Counted from the first letter of the stretch, positions 8,386-17,400 are shown. The stretch is 54,377 nucleotides of DNA from Bacillota bacterium (GCA_029777885.1 JAKORJ010000117.1:1-54377), one strand, 5' to 3'. The notes: generated from the sequence alone by a model not told the origin. Made by a program: numbers and translations.

Positions 8386-9303
8386 CTATTTCAGTTTGAT
8401 CCTGGGGTCAACGATACAATAGAGGATGTCAACGACCAGGTTCATGATAATGATCAGCGAAGCATAAAAAACAGTAAGGCCCATGATCATCGGGTAATCC
8501 CTGGATGTTATAGAGCTAATGAATTCCCCGCCAAGGCCTGGGATCGTGAATACTTTTTCGATGACAAAGCTGCCTGTCAGGATACCGGCAGTCAAGGGGC
8601 CCAGGTAGGTGATCACGGGTACGAGGGCGTTGCGCAAGGCATGTTTGAACAGTACGAAAAAGCTTGCGACACCTTTTGCCTTTGCCGTACGGATATAGTC
8701 CTGCCCAAGCACGTCAAGCAGGCTTGAGCGCATCAGCCTTGCGATATACGCCGCCGGGTATATTGCAAGAGAGGTAACGGGCAGCACATAATGAAGGGGT
8801 GTTTTGAGCCCGAAGGTCGGGAATATTTTTACGTATACTCCCAGGTAAATCATCAGGGATGTGGCAATTACGAAAGCTGGTATGGAAACCCCCGCAGTAG
8901 TGATCACCATAATGGTTTTGTCAAGCAGCTTCCCTCTTTTCAGCGCAGCCACGGAGCCCAAGGGTATGCCGACAACAACGGCTGCCAGGATGGCAAGTCC
9001 TCCAAGCCTTGCAGAAACAGGAAACTTGGTGGCTATTATGTCCGTGATCCTCTGTCCCTTTGCCTTGATGGCATATCCAAGGTCACCCTTTGCGATATTT
9101 ATAAGGTAGTTCTTATACTGGACAATAAGGGGCTTGTCCAGGCCGTATTTGGCTTCCATGGCCTTCAATATCTCAGGCGATGGCGCCTTTTCGCTCAGGA
9201 ACGGCCCACCGGGCACCAGGTTCATCAAAAAGAAGGTGATGGTTATGATGATCCATATGGTTGCAAGCGCATATGCAATTCTTTTAGTAAAATACTGAAG
9301 CAT
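8386..9303 (-). CDS. oppB: oligopeptide ABC transporter permease OppB
   Basis: 305 residues, full length. Features include the N-terminal helix 'YALATIWIIITITFFLMNLVPGGPF', the periplasm-facing 'YGLDKPLIVQYKNYL', several membrane segments, and the conserved coupling loop 'RTAKAKGVASFFVLFKHALRNALVPVITYLGP' followed by 'FVIEKVFTIPGLGGEF' and the closing 'ILYCIVDPRIKLK'. It imports oligopeptides together with OppC and the OppD/OppF ATPases. The partners are damaged or missing here. The ATG at 9303 has TTGGAGG upstream. It is the first gene of the operon. Confidence 0.95.
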   Translation of the reverse strand: MLQYFTKRIAYALATIWIIITITFFLMNLVPGGPFLSEKAPSPEILKAMEAKYGLDKPLIVQYKNYLINIAKGDLGYAIKAKGQRITDIIATKFPVSARLGGLAILAAVVVGIPLGSVAALKRGKLLDKTIMVITTAGVSIPAFVIATSLMIYLGVYVKIFPTFGLKTPLHYVLPVTSLAIYPAAYIARLMRSSLLDVLGQDYIRTAKAKGVASFFVLFKHALRNALVPVITYLGPLTAGILTGSFVIEKVFTIPGLGGEFISSITSRDYPMIMGLTVFYASLIIIMNLVVDILYCIVDPRIKLK

Positions 9304-9340
9304 GCTGACCCTCCAATAACAGCCGCTTGTGCAGATACAC

Positions 9341-9356
9341 TATACACAAGTGTATA
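9341..9356. promoter_or_regulatory. 16-bp palindrome upstream of oppB, possible operator
   Basis: TATACACAAGTGTATA consists of two perfect 7-bp arms around AA, 38 bp upstream of the oppB start. It lies within the expected 5' leader, downstream of the candidate promoter, where repressors often bind. Confidence 0.4.
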
Positions 9357-9394
9357 TTAATACATTGGGAAAATTATTCTCCAATGGCCATTTC

Positions 9395-9423
9395 ATTCAT
9401 TAAAATGAAAGATGCAATGTCAA
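9395..9423 (-). promoter_or_regulatory. candidate opp promoter
   Basis: On the minus strand a perfect TTGACA (-35; plus coordinates 9418-9423) is followed after 17 bases by ATGAAT, a poor -10. The rest of the 297-bp gap between oppB and the M23 gene is AT-rich, with a second short inverted repeat (TTTCATT/AATGAAA, 9391-9410). No other gene is seen in it. Confidence 0.35.
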
Positions 9424-9600
9424 AAGCTGCATTTTTATACATGTGATAAATTAAAGCACCATGTGAGCGAATGAACAACCCTTATATCATAGAAATTTTC
9501 AACATAAATTTTGATAATGTGCATAAATATACACCGATTGCCTCAAAACAACATTGGTTTTATAAAAGTGGATCATTTGGGTTTAGAAATGAAAAAAGCT

Positions 9601-10479
9601 TTAATTTTGCCACCTGAAATCATTCCAGGCAAGCAAAAAAGGATATGGGTTAAAAGCTCTCAGGCTCTTATCCTTGCCTGTATACATGCCAAAGTGGAGA
9701 TGGGGCTCGAATTCACCGGTAGTCCCTTCGGGGCCATAGCCTGAATCCCCTACATAACCGATGACCTGGCCCTTCTTTATCCTGTGACCTCTTTTGAGGA
9801 GGCCTTCATAGCTCGACAGGTGGGCATAGTAATAATAGACCCCGTCATTCCCCCTGATGCCAATGCGCCATCCGCCCAGCATGTTCCACCCTACCTGCTC
9901 TACGACTCCGTCCCCGACGGAAAGCACGGGCACACCCTTTTCGGCCATGATATCCGTACCCTCGTGGGTGCGTTCTCCTCCGAAGGTCCGCTTGTCCCCG
10001 AAGCCGTCCTCAAAGCTGTATGCATACTCTGCAGGTATGGGGAATACCTTGTTTTCATATATGTCGTTCAAGGACCTGAACCGCCTCGCTTCCTTCACGA
10101 CCCGCTTTATAAAAGCCGTGTCATCATTATAGTCCTGGAGCAGCCCGGGCAGTTCATCATCGCTCTTGATCCCTGTCAGCCACAAGGCAACGGTCAGCGC
10201 CCTTTCCCTGCTGACCTGGTCGAAGGGGATCCCTTCAGCCCGGTCGATGGCAGCCAGATGGTACCAGGGCACGTCCTCGGCCCGGCCGGTTTCAAAGTAA
10301 ATGGCAAGGGCATCTGCCGGGATCTCTCCGGGCATATACTGAGAGGGCCGTCCCGCCAGATCGATCAAGTAGACCGCTGCGGCAACCGTCAGCAGGACCA
10401 ATATGATAAAGCGTATGAACCTTGGCTTGTATATGGTATATACCCTGACCTGCCTGTACCCCGTTCCCCTTACCGCCAC
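9601..10479 (-). CDS. membrane-anchored M23 peptidoglycan endopeptidase
   Basis: 292 residues. A single membrane segment near residues 21-40 is followed by about 105 residues of extracytoplasmic helical linker. A LytM/M23 zinc peptidase domain occupies about residues 145-290. Zinc ligands fit H172 and D176 (HEGTD) and H262 within HLH (260-262); H220 (YAHLS) is the additional active-site His. It should cut peptide cross-links of peptidoglycan at the outer membrane face. The layout (TM + linker + M23) resembles SpoIIQ-like and other cell-envelope peptidases, but I see nothing that assigns it to sporulation. The start is GTG at 10479 with AGGAGG about 10 bases upstream. Confidence 0.9.
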   Translation of the reverse strand: MAVRGTGYRQVRVYTIYKPRFIRFIILVLLTVAAAVYLIDLAGRPSQYMPGEIPADALAIYFETGRAEDVPWYHLAAIDRAEGIPFDQVSRERALTVALWLTGIKSDDELPGLLQDYNDDTAFIKRVVKEARRFRSLNDIYENKVFPIPAEYAYSFEDGFGDKRTFGGERTHEGTDIMAEKGVPVLSVGDGVVEQVGWNMLGGWRIGIRGNDGVYYYYAHLSSYEGLLKRGHRIKKGQVIGYVGDSGYGPEGTTGEFEPHLHFGMYTGKDKSLRAFNPYPFLLAWNDFRWQN

Positions 10480-10531
10480 GTCAAAACAGCCTCCTGTTCA
10501 AACCATGTTTATCGAGCTGTCTTGCTGTGTC

Positions 10532-10729
10532 TCATAGCTGCTTCTCGCTTTGCACCAGCTTTTTGACACGCTTGAGGAATTTCTCCCTGTCGAGCATAAC
10601 TATCCTGCCGCAATTGTTGCACTTTATTTTGAAATCGGCACCGGTCCTGATGACCGTCCACAGGTCGCTGCCGCATGGGTGCTTTTTGCGGGTCTGCACT
10701 ATATCCCCGATGTTGTACGTTACACTCAT
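10532..10729 (-). CDS. DUF951 family protein
   Basis: About 65 residues: 'YNIGDIVQTRKKHPCGSDLWTVIRTGADFKIKCNNCGRIVML'. This is the DUF951 signature, with one Cys in 'HPCGS' and a CNNC knuckle that could bind zinc. DUF951 proteins are small, widely conserved in Firmicutes and commonly found near the origin; their function is unknown. The ATG at 10729 follows AGGTG; a GTG 9 bases earlier overlaps that site. It lies 52 bp upstream of the M23 peptidase gene on the same strand. Confidence 0.9.
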   Translation of the reverse strand: MSVTYNIGDIVQTRKKHPCGSDLWTVIRTGADFKIKCNNCGRIVMLDREKFLKRVKKLVQSEKQL

Positions 10730-10804
10730 ATCGATCACCTGACAGTGTATCTATACTGTATTCAGGCAGCTTTTATTCCATATAAGACGTACTGTATGCT
10801 CCCT

Positions 10805-11262
10805 TTATAGGCATACCGTATAATCGCTGCCGTGCATTTTCTCTACTATTTCCTTCATGTCCGCCGCGGAGCCGACCGCCAGCCTGCCGGCCAGGCCGTA
10901 GAAATCAAGGCTGGTCCTCGATGAAATGATCTCAACGCCCTTCTCTGCCAGCGCCTTGAGCTCCGGCAGGACCTCCGAGCCTTCGGAGGCAAGCATCACG
11001 CCTTTGTTGACAAAAATTATGCACTTCGGCGCATTGCTTGCACACTTCAGGCCATATATGTACCCCTGCATCAAGGCCTTGCCGAGCTGCTCATCCCCCC
11101 TGCCCAGGGAGATGCCGGTTATGACAACTGCATAGCTGCCCGATGCCCGTTTTTGCCATAGTCCTGGAGCCGGGGCTCCTTTATGTTGATCAGGTATTCG
11201 CTGCCGGCCTCATCAATGTTGATTCCCATGCCACAGGTCTTACTTTTGTCCGGTTTGCTCAT
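10805..11262 (-). pseudogene. yedF: YedF-like (DsrE-fold) sulfur-relay protein, frameshifted
   Basis: The 3' part reads as the C-terminal DsrE-like domain of YedF ('GYIYGLKCASNAPKCIIFVNKGVMLASEG', 'LAEKGVEIISSRTSLDFYGLAGRLAVG'). The domain's first strand ('SYAVVITGISLGRGDEQLG') lies just upstream in the same frame but has no start. A start codon at 11262, overlapping the upstream stop as ATGA, opens a different frame ('MSKPDKSKTCGMGINIDEAG') that ends soon after. The two frames join at an AAAAA run (11150-11154), so one base is gained or lost. The N-terminal TusA-like domain of classical YedF is absent. This is either a real inactivation or a homopolymer sequencing error. Confidence 0.75.
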
Positions 11263-11969
11263 CGGTGTCCGCCCGCCTCCCTGACCAGGGCTTCAAACAG
11301 CTTGAGCATTTCAGGCGCCTTGGATACCATCCGTTCGGGATGCCATTGGACTCCTACAAAGAAGCGGTGGGATGTGGATTCCGCAGCCTCAGGGACGCCA
11401 TCCCCAGCCCCGGCGGTTATCACCAAAGGGCCGCCGACTTCCTTTATAGCCTGGTGGTGGAAGCTGTTCACCCTCAGTTTATCGCTGTTGAAGATCGATC
11501 TCAGCTTCGATCCCTCGGAGATATGGACATCATGCATCCCTATGAAGCCAGGGGCTTTCTGGCTGTGACAAAGGGCTTTTCCGCCCAGGGCGGATCTTAT
11601 ATCCTGGATAAGGGTGCCACCCATGGCAACGTTCATGACCTGCAGGCCTTTGCAGATCCCCAGGACCGGTATACCTGCCTCAGCGGCCATTTTGCACAAG
11701 CCTATCTCCAGGCGGTCCCTGGCTGGATATACGCTGCCGATGTCTTGATGAGGCTCTTCCCCGTAAAGGTATGGATCAATGTCCTGGCCACCCGTGAGCA
11801 AAAGGCCGTCGAACCTGCCAATCAGGTCCTCCGGGGACAGGCCTTCCGCGCAGGGTACCAGAAGAGGTATACCCCCTGCCCGTATGATGCTTTCGTAGTA
11901 GCCGCTGAAGACCTGGCTTCTGTTCTCATTCAAGTCGTAATCGCAGGTCACGCCAATAACAGGCTTCAT
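11259..11969 (-). CDS. class-I glutamine amidotransferase-like gamma-glutamyl hydrolase (peptidase C26)
   Basis: 236 residues of the PuuD/C26 family. These cytosolic enzymes cleave gamma-glutamyl amide bonds, for example gamma-glutamyl-GABA. The nucleophile is the Cys of 'VLGICKGLQVMNVAMGG' (the usual motif is GICRG; Arg is replaced by Lys). The oxyanion segment 'FDGLLLTGGQDIDPYLYGE' and the His-Glu pair in 'VGVQWHPERM' complete the triad. The ATG at 11969 has AGGAGG 8 bases upstream. It lies 29 bp downstream of glnA on the same strand, suggesting a glutamine/polyamine-related nitrogen operon. It overlaps the yedF-like start by 4 bp. Confidence 0.9.
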   Translation of the reverse strand: MKPVIGVTCDYDLNENRSQVFSGYYESIIRAGGIPLLVPCAEGLSPEDLIGRFDGLLLTGGQDIDPYLYGEEPHQDIGSVYPARDRLEIGLCKMAAEAGIPVLGICKGLQVMNVAMGGTLIQDIRSALGGKALCHSQKAPGFIGMHDVHISEGSKLRSIFNSDKLRVNSFHHQAIKEVGGPLVITAGAGDGVPEAAESTSHRFFVGVQWHPERMVSKAPEMLKLFEALVREAGGHR

Positions 11970-11998
11970 GGTCAAGTCCTCCTGTAAGCTTTAGCATA

Positions 11999-13330
11999 TC
12001 AAAATTTATTAAGGTACTTTTCAATTTCCCACCTGGTTACCTGGACCCTGTACTCATCCCATTCGATCAGCTTGGCTTCATAATACTTTTCAAACAGGTG
12101 CTCGCCCAGCGCTTCGCGGATCAGGCTGTCTGCTTCAAGCTCTTTCAGCGCGCTGTACAGGTCGTTGGGCAGGGCAGGCACCGCTCCTTCCAGCCGTTCC
12201 TCGTCGGTCATGTTGTATATGTTGCGGTTCACCGGCGGCGGTGGCTCTATCCTGTTTTTTATGCCGTCAAGCCCGGCGGTAAGCAAAGCAGCCAGGGCAA
12301 GGTAGGGGTTGCATGAGGGATCGGGGCTTCTGTATTCGATCCGGGTGTGGAGGCCCCGCTTTGAGGGGATGCGGATCAGCGGGCTTCTGTTGCGCGCCGA
12401 CCACGCTATGAAAACAGGTGCCTCGTGGCCTGTCACCAGCCGCTTGTAGGAGTTGACCAAGGGGTTGGTGATGGCCGTAATTGCAGGTGCGTGCTTCAAC
12501 AGGCCTCCCATGTAATGATATGCTTCCTTGCTCAGCATAAGGTCTCCGTCAGGATCGTAGAAGGCATTTTTCCCGTCTCTGAAGAGTGACTGGTTCAAGT
12601 GCATGCCAGAGCCCGCTATGCCATATATGGGCTTGGGCATAAAGGTCGCATGGAGGCCGTGCTTCTGGGCGATTATCCTGACGACCATCTTGAAGGTCAT
12701 TATGTTGTCCGCTGTCCTCAGGGCGTCATCATACTTAAAGTCGATCTCGTGCTGGCCGGGCGCCAGCTCATGATGGGATGCTTCGATCTCAAAGCCCATG
12801 CTCTCAAGCGCCAGGCATATGTCGCGACGGGCGCTCTCTCCCAGGTCAACGGGCCCTAAGTCAAAATAGGATGCATTGTCATGGGTGACCATCGTAGGCT
12901 TGCCCTCTGCGTCCCTCAGGAAGAGGAAGAATTCCGCCTCAGGCCCCACGTACATGGCATATCCCATTTCCCCGGCCTGCTTGAGCGCACGTTTCAGGAT
13001 GTTTCGCGGGCAGTCCTCGTATGGCCTGCCTTGGGAATCGTAAACGTCGCATATGAGCCTGGCTACCTTTGTATCCGCTATCGAAGGGGGATAGATGACA
13101 AAGGTGTCGGGGTCCGGGTGCAGGTACATGTCAGACTCCTCGATGCGGACAAAGCCTTCTATGGAAGACCCGTCGAACATGATCTGGTTGTCCAGGGCCT
13201 TTTCCAGCTGGCCTGTAGTGATCGCCACGTTTTTGAGCGTGCCGAACATATCAGTGAACTGTAGCCTGACAAACTCGACCTTTTCCTCCCGGCAGATGCG
13301 CAATATATCTTCCTTGCTGTATTTATGCAT
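11999..13330 (-). CDS. glnA: glutamine synthetase, type I
   Basis: 443 residues, the usual length of the short GSI-alpha form in Firmicutes. It makes glutamine from glutamate, ammonia and ATP. Landmarks: '[26 protein letters not shown]' (N-terminal loop), 'GPEAEFFLF' (metal-binding Glu), '[15 protein letters not shown]', '[17 protein letters not shown]' and '[13 protein letters not shown]'. The adenylylation-loop Tyr region of GSI-beta is not evident, so feedback inhibition is more likely than adenylylation. The ATG at 13330 has AAGGAGAGG upstream. The gap to the upstream LURP-one gene is 47 bp. No GlnR-type operator was recognised. Confidence 0.97.
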   Translation of the reverse strand: MHKYSKEDILRICREEKVEFVRLQFTDMFGTLKNVAITTGQLEKALDNQIMFDGSSIEGFVRIEESDMYLHPDPDTFVIYPPSIADTKVARLICDVYDSQGRPYEDCPRNILKRALKQAGEMGYAMYVGPEAEFFLFLRDAEGKPTMVTHDNASYFDLGPVDLGESARRDICLALESMGFEIEASHHELAPGQHEIDFKYDDALRTADNIMTFKMVVRIIAQKHGLHATFMPKPIYGIAGSGMHLNQSLFRDGKNAFYDPDGDLMLSKEAYHYMGGLLKHAPAITAITNPLVNSYKRLVTGHEAPVFIAWSARNRSPLIRIPSKRGLHTRIEYRSPDPSCNPYLALAALLTAGLDGIKNRIEPPPPVNRNIYNMTDEERLEGAVPALPNDLYSALKELEADSLIREALGEHLFEKYYEAKLIEWDEYRVQVTRWEIEKYLNKF

Positions 13331-13377
13331 ATGCCTCTCCTTTATCCCATTCAATTATCTGGTTTTGCCCAACACCC

Positions 13378-13863
13378 TCAATCCCGCTTGCTGTCATCAT
13401 GGAGCACCTGGTCAATGACAATGACGAGCGCCAGTATGAACGCATGGTCTTCATCCTCTGCTATATCTACACTGTAAGTATCGCCCCAGGATAACCATTT
13501 TTTTGATACGGTGGCGACATGCCTGCCTTCTTTGAAAATGGAAAAATCCAGGTTAAAAAACTCGCCTTGTATGGTGTAGTTGCCCACATAGCTTTGGATA
13601 TTGAACTTCGGCTTGAAAAAGGTGAATTCCTTTTTTACCGTGGCATAAAGCTGTCCCCTGTAGTAAATGCTGTATTCCGGCAGGAAGCGGAACAGCCTTT
13701 GTTCTATATATACAAGCTCCTGCCCGTACATATCATACATGCTGAGCTTGTCGCCGAAGGTAAAGACCTTTCCCTTTACTACAAAACAGTCGTTGCCCGC
13801 TTCATCCTTTATTGTGAAGTTATCCCCGAAAGAAAATACCCTTTGCTTGACAACATACCTCAT
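13378..13863 (-). CDS. LURP-one-related (LOR) family protein
   Basis: About 161 residues of regularly repeating beta strands: 'RYVVKQRVFSFGDNFTIKDEAG', 'FVVKGKVFTFGDKLSMYDMYG', 'LVYIEQRLFRFLPEYSIYYRG', 'VSKKWLSWGDTYSVDI'. This is the LOR/YxjI 12-stranded barrel related to tubby and scramblase folds. No catalytic function is known. The start at 13863 is chosen for GAGG about 8 bases upstream; an ATG at 13884 would overlap the preceding gene. It sits 10 bp after the DUF4129 gene and may end that operon or lead into glnA. Confidence 0.9.
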   Translation of the reverse strand: MRYVVKQRVFSFGDNFTIKDEAGNDCFVVKGKVFTFGDKLSMYDMYGQELVYIEQRLFRFLPEYSIYYRGQLYATVKKEFTFFKPKFNIQSYVGNYTIQGEFFNLDFSIFKEGRHVATVSKKWLSWGDTYSVDIAEDEDHAFILALVIVIDQVLHDDSKRD

Positions 13864-13873
13864 ACTACCGACC

Positions 13874-15190
13874 TCACTTTTCATGATATATTTGCCTGCG
13901 CAGCTCCTCCGTCTCCCTGTCGCTTATTTCTCCAAGGCCATACCGGGCTATGCCGTATGTGGTCGAAAGCTTGTCGGATAGGCCCGGGTCCAGGCTGCCT
14001 GAAATGGTCAGATCCCTGATGGTCTCGCCGGGCGTCCTGGAAGCTTTAGGGATGAAGCCTTCCTTTTGGGCCCTTTTCAAAACGGACCGGTATAAAAACC
14101 TGACCCGTTCCCGGTTGTCCTGCAGGTCGTCCCATGACGGCTCCCGGGGCTTTCTCCGGTCAAGTCTCCTCCTTATCCCTTTTATCGCATCGCCCAGGAG
14201 TGACTTGAAGTCCAGCAGGCTCTCCTGTTCATCCCGGTAGTACACCTGGGCCATTTCAGCATTCCCTTTGAACAGATCCGTGAGAAGCCCAATGAGCCGC
14301 GGCAGGTAAGCCTTGCACAGCCTGAAAATGAGCCTGGCTAGCAGGAACGCCAAAGCAGCAAAAACGATCATTGAAGTGATCATTGCTATCAAGCCCCAAA
14401 TATCCGCTGCATTACTGCCTCCAGGCGGCAGGCCGGGCTCCGGCAAATCATTGCCGCCCTCCTGGGGCAGTTGATGAGGAGGGCTGGACAGGGAGCTTAT
14501 AAAATCCAATATAAAGGAAAGTACAGCTTTTACTGCTGATTTCACCCAGTATTTCAATGCATTGAAGCCTGCTATGGCTGCGGTCAGCAGAAAAATGGCA
14601 CAGGCAAACAAGCGATTGTTGCGCTTGACGGCTGTGAGCGCGCCGAAACGGGACAATTCTGACCTGCTTGCCAGGATGAGGACATCCCTGTTGACTACAA
14701 GCAGGGCTGAAGCAGAGGCGATGAGCCCACCGGCCGTCAACAGCGGCAGATAGGTATCAGAGCCCGGTGCGACCAGGCATACAAGGTATGCAAAAAAATA
14801 TACCATAAGGCCGGAGAAATAGTATACGGCAGAATTTTTCCTATTGCGCTCCGGCTGCTCGGCGATGAATATACCCCTGAAGGAGACGCCGAAGTTGTAG
14901 AGCCAAAGTACGACCAACCCCCCGGTCAGCTTGCTATTGCTGAACATGTATGCCACGATCAGGCTCCAGGCTGCACATAGGGTGGCCGCAGTGAATCTTC
15001 CGCTTTCCCTTGTGATGCTCCGGGCAAATATGCCAACCACATACGAGGAGACCAGCATCAGGAGAAAATAGGGGACGGGCCTGCCCGGGTATCCGGACAT
15101 GGTAATGGCCGCGGTGATAGGCAAGGCCAGCCAAAAATCCATCCAGAGGGATATTATTACATTATCGAAGAAAGAATTTGCCCGGTTCAT
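13874..15190 (-). CDS. multi-pass membrane protein with C-terminal DUF4129 domain
   Basis: 438 residues. About seven hydrophobic segments fill residues 10-215. A Pro/Gly-rich loop (about 240-265, 'QLPQEGGNDLPEPGLPPGG') and another membrane helix (about 270-295) follow. The cytosolic C-terminus ends in a DUF4129-like segment ('RVRFLYRSVLKRAQKEGFIPKASRTPGETIRDL'). DUF4129 proteins are regularly encoded with MoxR ATPases and DUF58 proteins, as here, but often with a transglutaminase core that this gene lacks. It overlaps the DUF58 gene by 4 bp (ATGA), implying translational coupling. The function is unknown. Confidence 0.85.
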   Translation of the reverse strand: MNRANSFFDNVIISLWMDFWLALPITAAITMSGYPGRPVPYFLLMLVSSYVVGIFARSITRESGRFTAATLCAAWSLIVAYMFSNSKLTGGLVVLWLYNFGVSFRGIFIAEQPERNRKNSAVYYFSGLMVYFFAYLVCLVAPGSDTYLPLLTAGGLIASASALLVVNRDVLILASRSELSRFGALTAVKRNNRLFACAIFLLTAAIAGFNALKYWVKSAVKAVLSFILDFISSLSSPPHQLPQEGGNDLPEPGLPPGGSNAADIWGLIAMITSMIVFAALAFLLARLIFRLCKAYLPRLIGLLTDLFKGNAEMAQVYYRDEQESLLDFKSLLGDAIKGIRRRLDRRKPREPSWDDLQDNRERVRFLYRSVLKRAQKEGFIPKASRTPGETIRDLTISGSLDPGLSDKLSTTYGIARYGLGEISDRETEELRRQIYHEK

Positions 15191-16281
15191 ACAGCCTGCT
15201 CACCCCCAGGGTTGACAAGGCCCAGGTCACAGACCTGTACGGAATGTCCCTTCTGCTCAAGTCGCTTTACCTGCTCCATCATCCTGTCGCTCGTATAGGC
15301 TGTTATGATCAGTATATCCGACGGATCCGTCCGGGTTTCGATCTCACCGCTCAAAAAGGTATGAAAGGTCATGCTGCGCTCTATTTCCATCAAGGCCATG
15401 GTTTCAAGCAGCAAGCCCAGCTGGTCCCTGCCGGCGGCTGGGGCTATGGATACGGGGCTCTTCTCATCATCTATCAGGTGGGCATTGCTTCCAAAGCCCG
15501 TCGGTATCCCTTCCTCCAAAAGCAGGGCAGCCAGTGATGCGGAATATGAGATTCCCTTCTCTACCAGCTCCGTATCGGTGACGGCATTCCACATCCCTTC
15601 ATCAATATCGATGTTCAGATATATCATCACCCTGGGATCGGCTGTCCTTTCGCAGTCATTGACCAGGAGCCTGTTTATCCGGGCGGTCGCCTTCCAGCTT
15701 ATCCTGTTCAGCGGATCCCCCGGCCTGTACTCCCGGATGCCTGCCAGGTAAAAGGGGTCATCAATGATCCAGCGCTTGACGGTCACATCTCCCAAAAAGC
15801 TCCTGCAGGGGAAGGGCAGCTGGTCCGCCGGGATCAGCCTGGGGTAGACCAGGAGCTGGGCGTCGACCCTTATATCCCTGGTTATTTCCTTGAGCCCGAA
15901 GGCATCGCCGCAGGTCAGGGCTACCGTCCTCAGCCGGTAGCATCCCCGTTTCATGCACAGTACCCTGTGGCGCCTGGTGATGCCCGTATAGGGCATAAGG
16001 CTGAAAATGCTGGTATGGAATTCATCGTGCTTAATGTTGAGATCGGCCGCCCGGCTGAACCTGAGGCTTGGATGGATCCTAGCCTCTATACGCAGCCAGG
16101 GCAGGGGAAGAAGCTTTCTGTTTTTTATCTGCTCGACCATCTCGGCCTCTTCGCCCTCAAAAACGGCGTCAGTGCTGAACCATCGCCTGTAACTCAGGCC
16201 TGAGAGCCCCCACCTGCCATATATCAGGCTTTGCAGGGCCAGGACAAGGGCCAGTATGATCAAGAACCATCCCAGGGACAT
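15187..16281 (-). CDS. DUF58 domain protein
   Basis: 364 residues. The N-terminal hydrophobic hairpin ('LGWFLIILALVLALQSLIYG') anchors it to the membrane. The DUF58 signature 'REYRPGDPLNRISWKATAR' lies near residue 200, followed by a vWA-like region ('PRVMIYLNIDIDEGMW', 'SDILIITAYTSDRM'). DUF58 proteins are thought to act with MoxR AAA+ ATPases as chaperone-like assembly or activation modules. The start at 16281 is 1 base after the moxR stop; upstream in-frame starts would lie inside moxR. The ribosome binding site (GGTTGG) is weak, which fits coupled translation. Confidence 0.9.
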   Translation of the reverse strand: MSLGWFLIILALVLALQSLIYGRWGLSGLSYRRWFSTDAVFEGEEAEMVEQIKNRKLLPLPWLRIEARIHPSLRFSRAADLNIKHDEFHTSIFSLMPYTGITRRHRVLCMKRGCYRLRTVALTCGDAFGLKEITRDIRVDAQLLVYPRLIPADQLPFPCRSFLGDVTVKRWIIDDPFYLAGIREYRPGDPLNRISWKATARINRLLVNDCERTADPRVMIYLNIDIDEGMWNAVTDTELVEKGISYSASLAALLLEEGIPTGFGSNAHLIDDEKSPVSIAPAAGRDQLGLLLETMALMEIERSMTFHTFLSGEIETRTDPSDILIITAYTSDRMMEQVKRLEQKGHSVQVCDLGLVNPGGEQAV

Positions 16282-16282
16282 G

Positions 16283-17275
16283 TCAATCCAACCCTGCTTC
16301 GTTTTGCTGCTTATCTTCAGGCATGACATCAGCCTCGGCCGGCACGGGGACTTCCGCGAGGATGCGGTCCAGTATCTGCCCTGCATCCGTGCCCTTGAAA
16401 CCGGCCGCACCCTTTAGCACGACCCTGTGGGCCAGCACGGGTTTTGTCATCGCCTTTACATCATCCGGGGACACATAATCCCGGCCCTTCAGAATGGCAT
16501 GCACCTGGGCAGCCTTCAGCAAGGCCTGGCTGCCCCTGGGGCTGGCCCCGAGCACAAACTCCGGGATCTTCCTCGTCCGTTCCACTATGGCCATTATATA
16601 CCTGAGCACATCATCACATACGTATACGTTTGATAAGGACTGCCTGGCTTTCAGGATCTCATCAGGCCCCGCCACCGTATCGATCTCTTCCAGGGGCTGG
16701 CCGTCCTTGAACCTTTTCAGTATGGCAATGCCTTCACCGGTGTCAGGATAGCCCATCCCGGCCTTTATGAGGAACCTGTCAAGCTGGGCTTCGGGCAGGG
16801 GAAAGGTGCCCCGTATCTCGACCGGGTTCTGGGTCGCTATGACCATGAAAGGCTCGTTCAGCGGAAAGGTCTGGCCATCAACGGTGACCTGCCTTTCCTC
16901 CATGCACTCCAACAGGCTTGACTGGGTCCGGGGGGTCGCCCTGTTGATCTCGTCAGCCAGCAGGATATTGGTGAAAACCGGTCCCGGCCTGAAGGTGAAT
17001 TCGCCTTCCTTCTGGTTGAAGTAATGCAGGCCTGTTATGTCTGCAGGCAGCAGGTCGGGAGTGAACTGGACCCTCTTGAAGTCCAGATCCAGGGACCTGG
17101 CAAGGGCTTTGGCCAGCAGGGTCTTGCCCATGCCCGGTACGTCCTCGAGCAGGAGGTGGCCTGAGGCGATCAGGGCAATTAAAGCCAGCTCGATGGTCTC
17201 CCGTTTCCCCACTATGACCCTTTGAATGTTGGCTGTCACCCTGTCCGCCATGCTTTTTATGTCAGTAAGATCCAT
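16283..17275 (-). CDS. MoxR family AAA+ ATPase
   Basis: 330 residues. Walker A 'EDVPGMGKTLLAKAL', Walker B 'NILLADEINRATPRTQSSLLECMEE', sensor 1 'FMVIATQNPVEIRGTFPLPEAQLDRF' and the C-terminal lid with 'GASPRGSQALLKAAQVHAILKGRDYV' are typical of the MoxR class. Such ATPases remodel or insert metal cofactors into partner proteins, usually those with vWA domains; here the DUF58 product next door is the obvious partner. It is the first gene of the moxR-DUF58-DUF4129-LOR string. No regulatory element was recognised in front of it. Confidence 0.95.
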   Translation of the reverse strand: MDLTDIKSMADRVTANIQRVIVGKRETIELALIALIASGHLLLEDVPGMGKTLLAKALARSLDLDFKRVQFTPDLLPADITGLHYFNQKEGEFTFRPGPVFTNILLADEINRATPRTQSSLLECMEERQVTVDGQTFPLNEPFMVIATQNPVEIRGTFPLPEAQLDRFLIKAGMGYPDTGEGIAILKRFKDGQPLEEIDTVAGPDEILKARQSLSNVYVCDDVLRYIMAIVERTRKIPEFVLGASPRGSQALLKAAQVHAILKGRDYVSPDDVKAMTKPVLAHRVVLKGAAGFKGTDAGQILDRILAEVPVPAEADVMPEDKQQNEAGLD

Positions 17276-17369
17276 TTAGTTGCCTCTTTCCGATTTATGT
17301 TGACTTACAATTCGCCGCCCGCCCTCCTGTTTCCTCCCGCCGGAGAAAAATAAGAGAAAGGGCGGAAAA

Positions 17370-17400
17370 TTAAAAAACAGACCGCTATAGCAGCAGTCTG
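17370..17400 (-). terminator. intrinsic terminator of the GAF-protein gene
   Basis: CAGAC (17378-17382) pairs with GTCTG (17396-17400), with an inner GCT/AGC pairing. On the minus strand it is followed by a T6 run. It separates the GAF gene from the moxR operon. Confidence 0.65.

Noticed and set aside
9304-9600. T-box or other riboswitch in the opp leader
   Set aside because: No T-box (AGGGTGGNACCGCG-like) sequence or multi-stem structure was found on the minus strand; only short palindromes are present.
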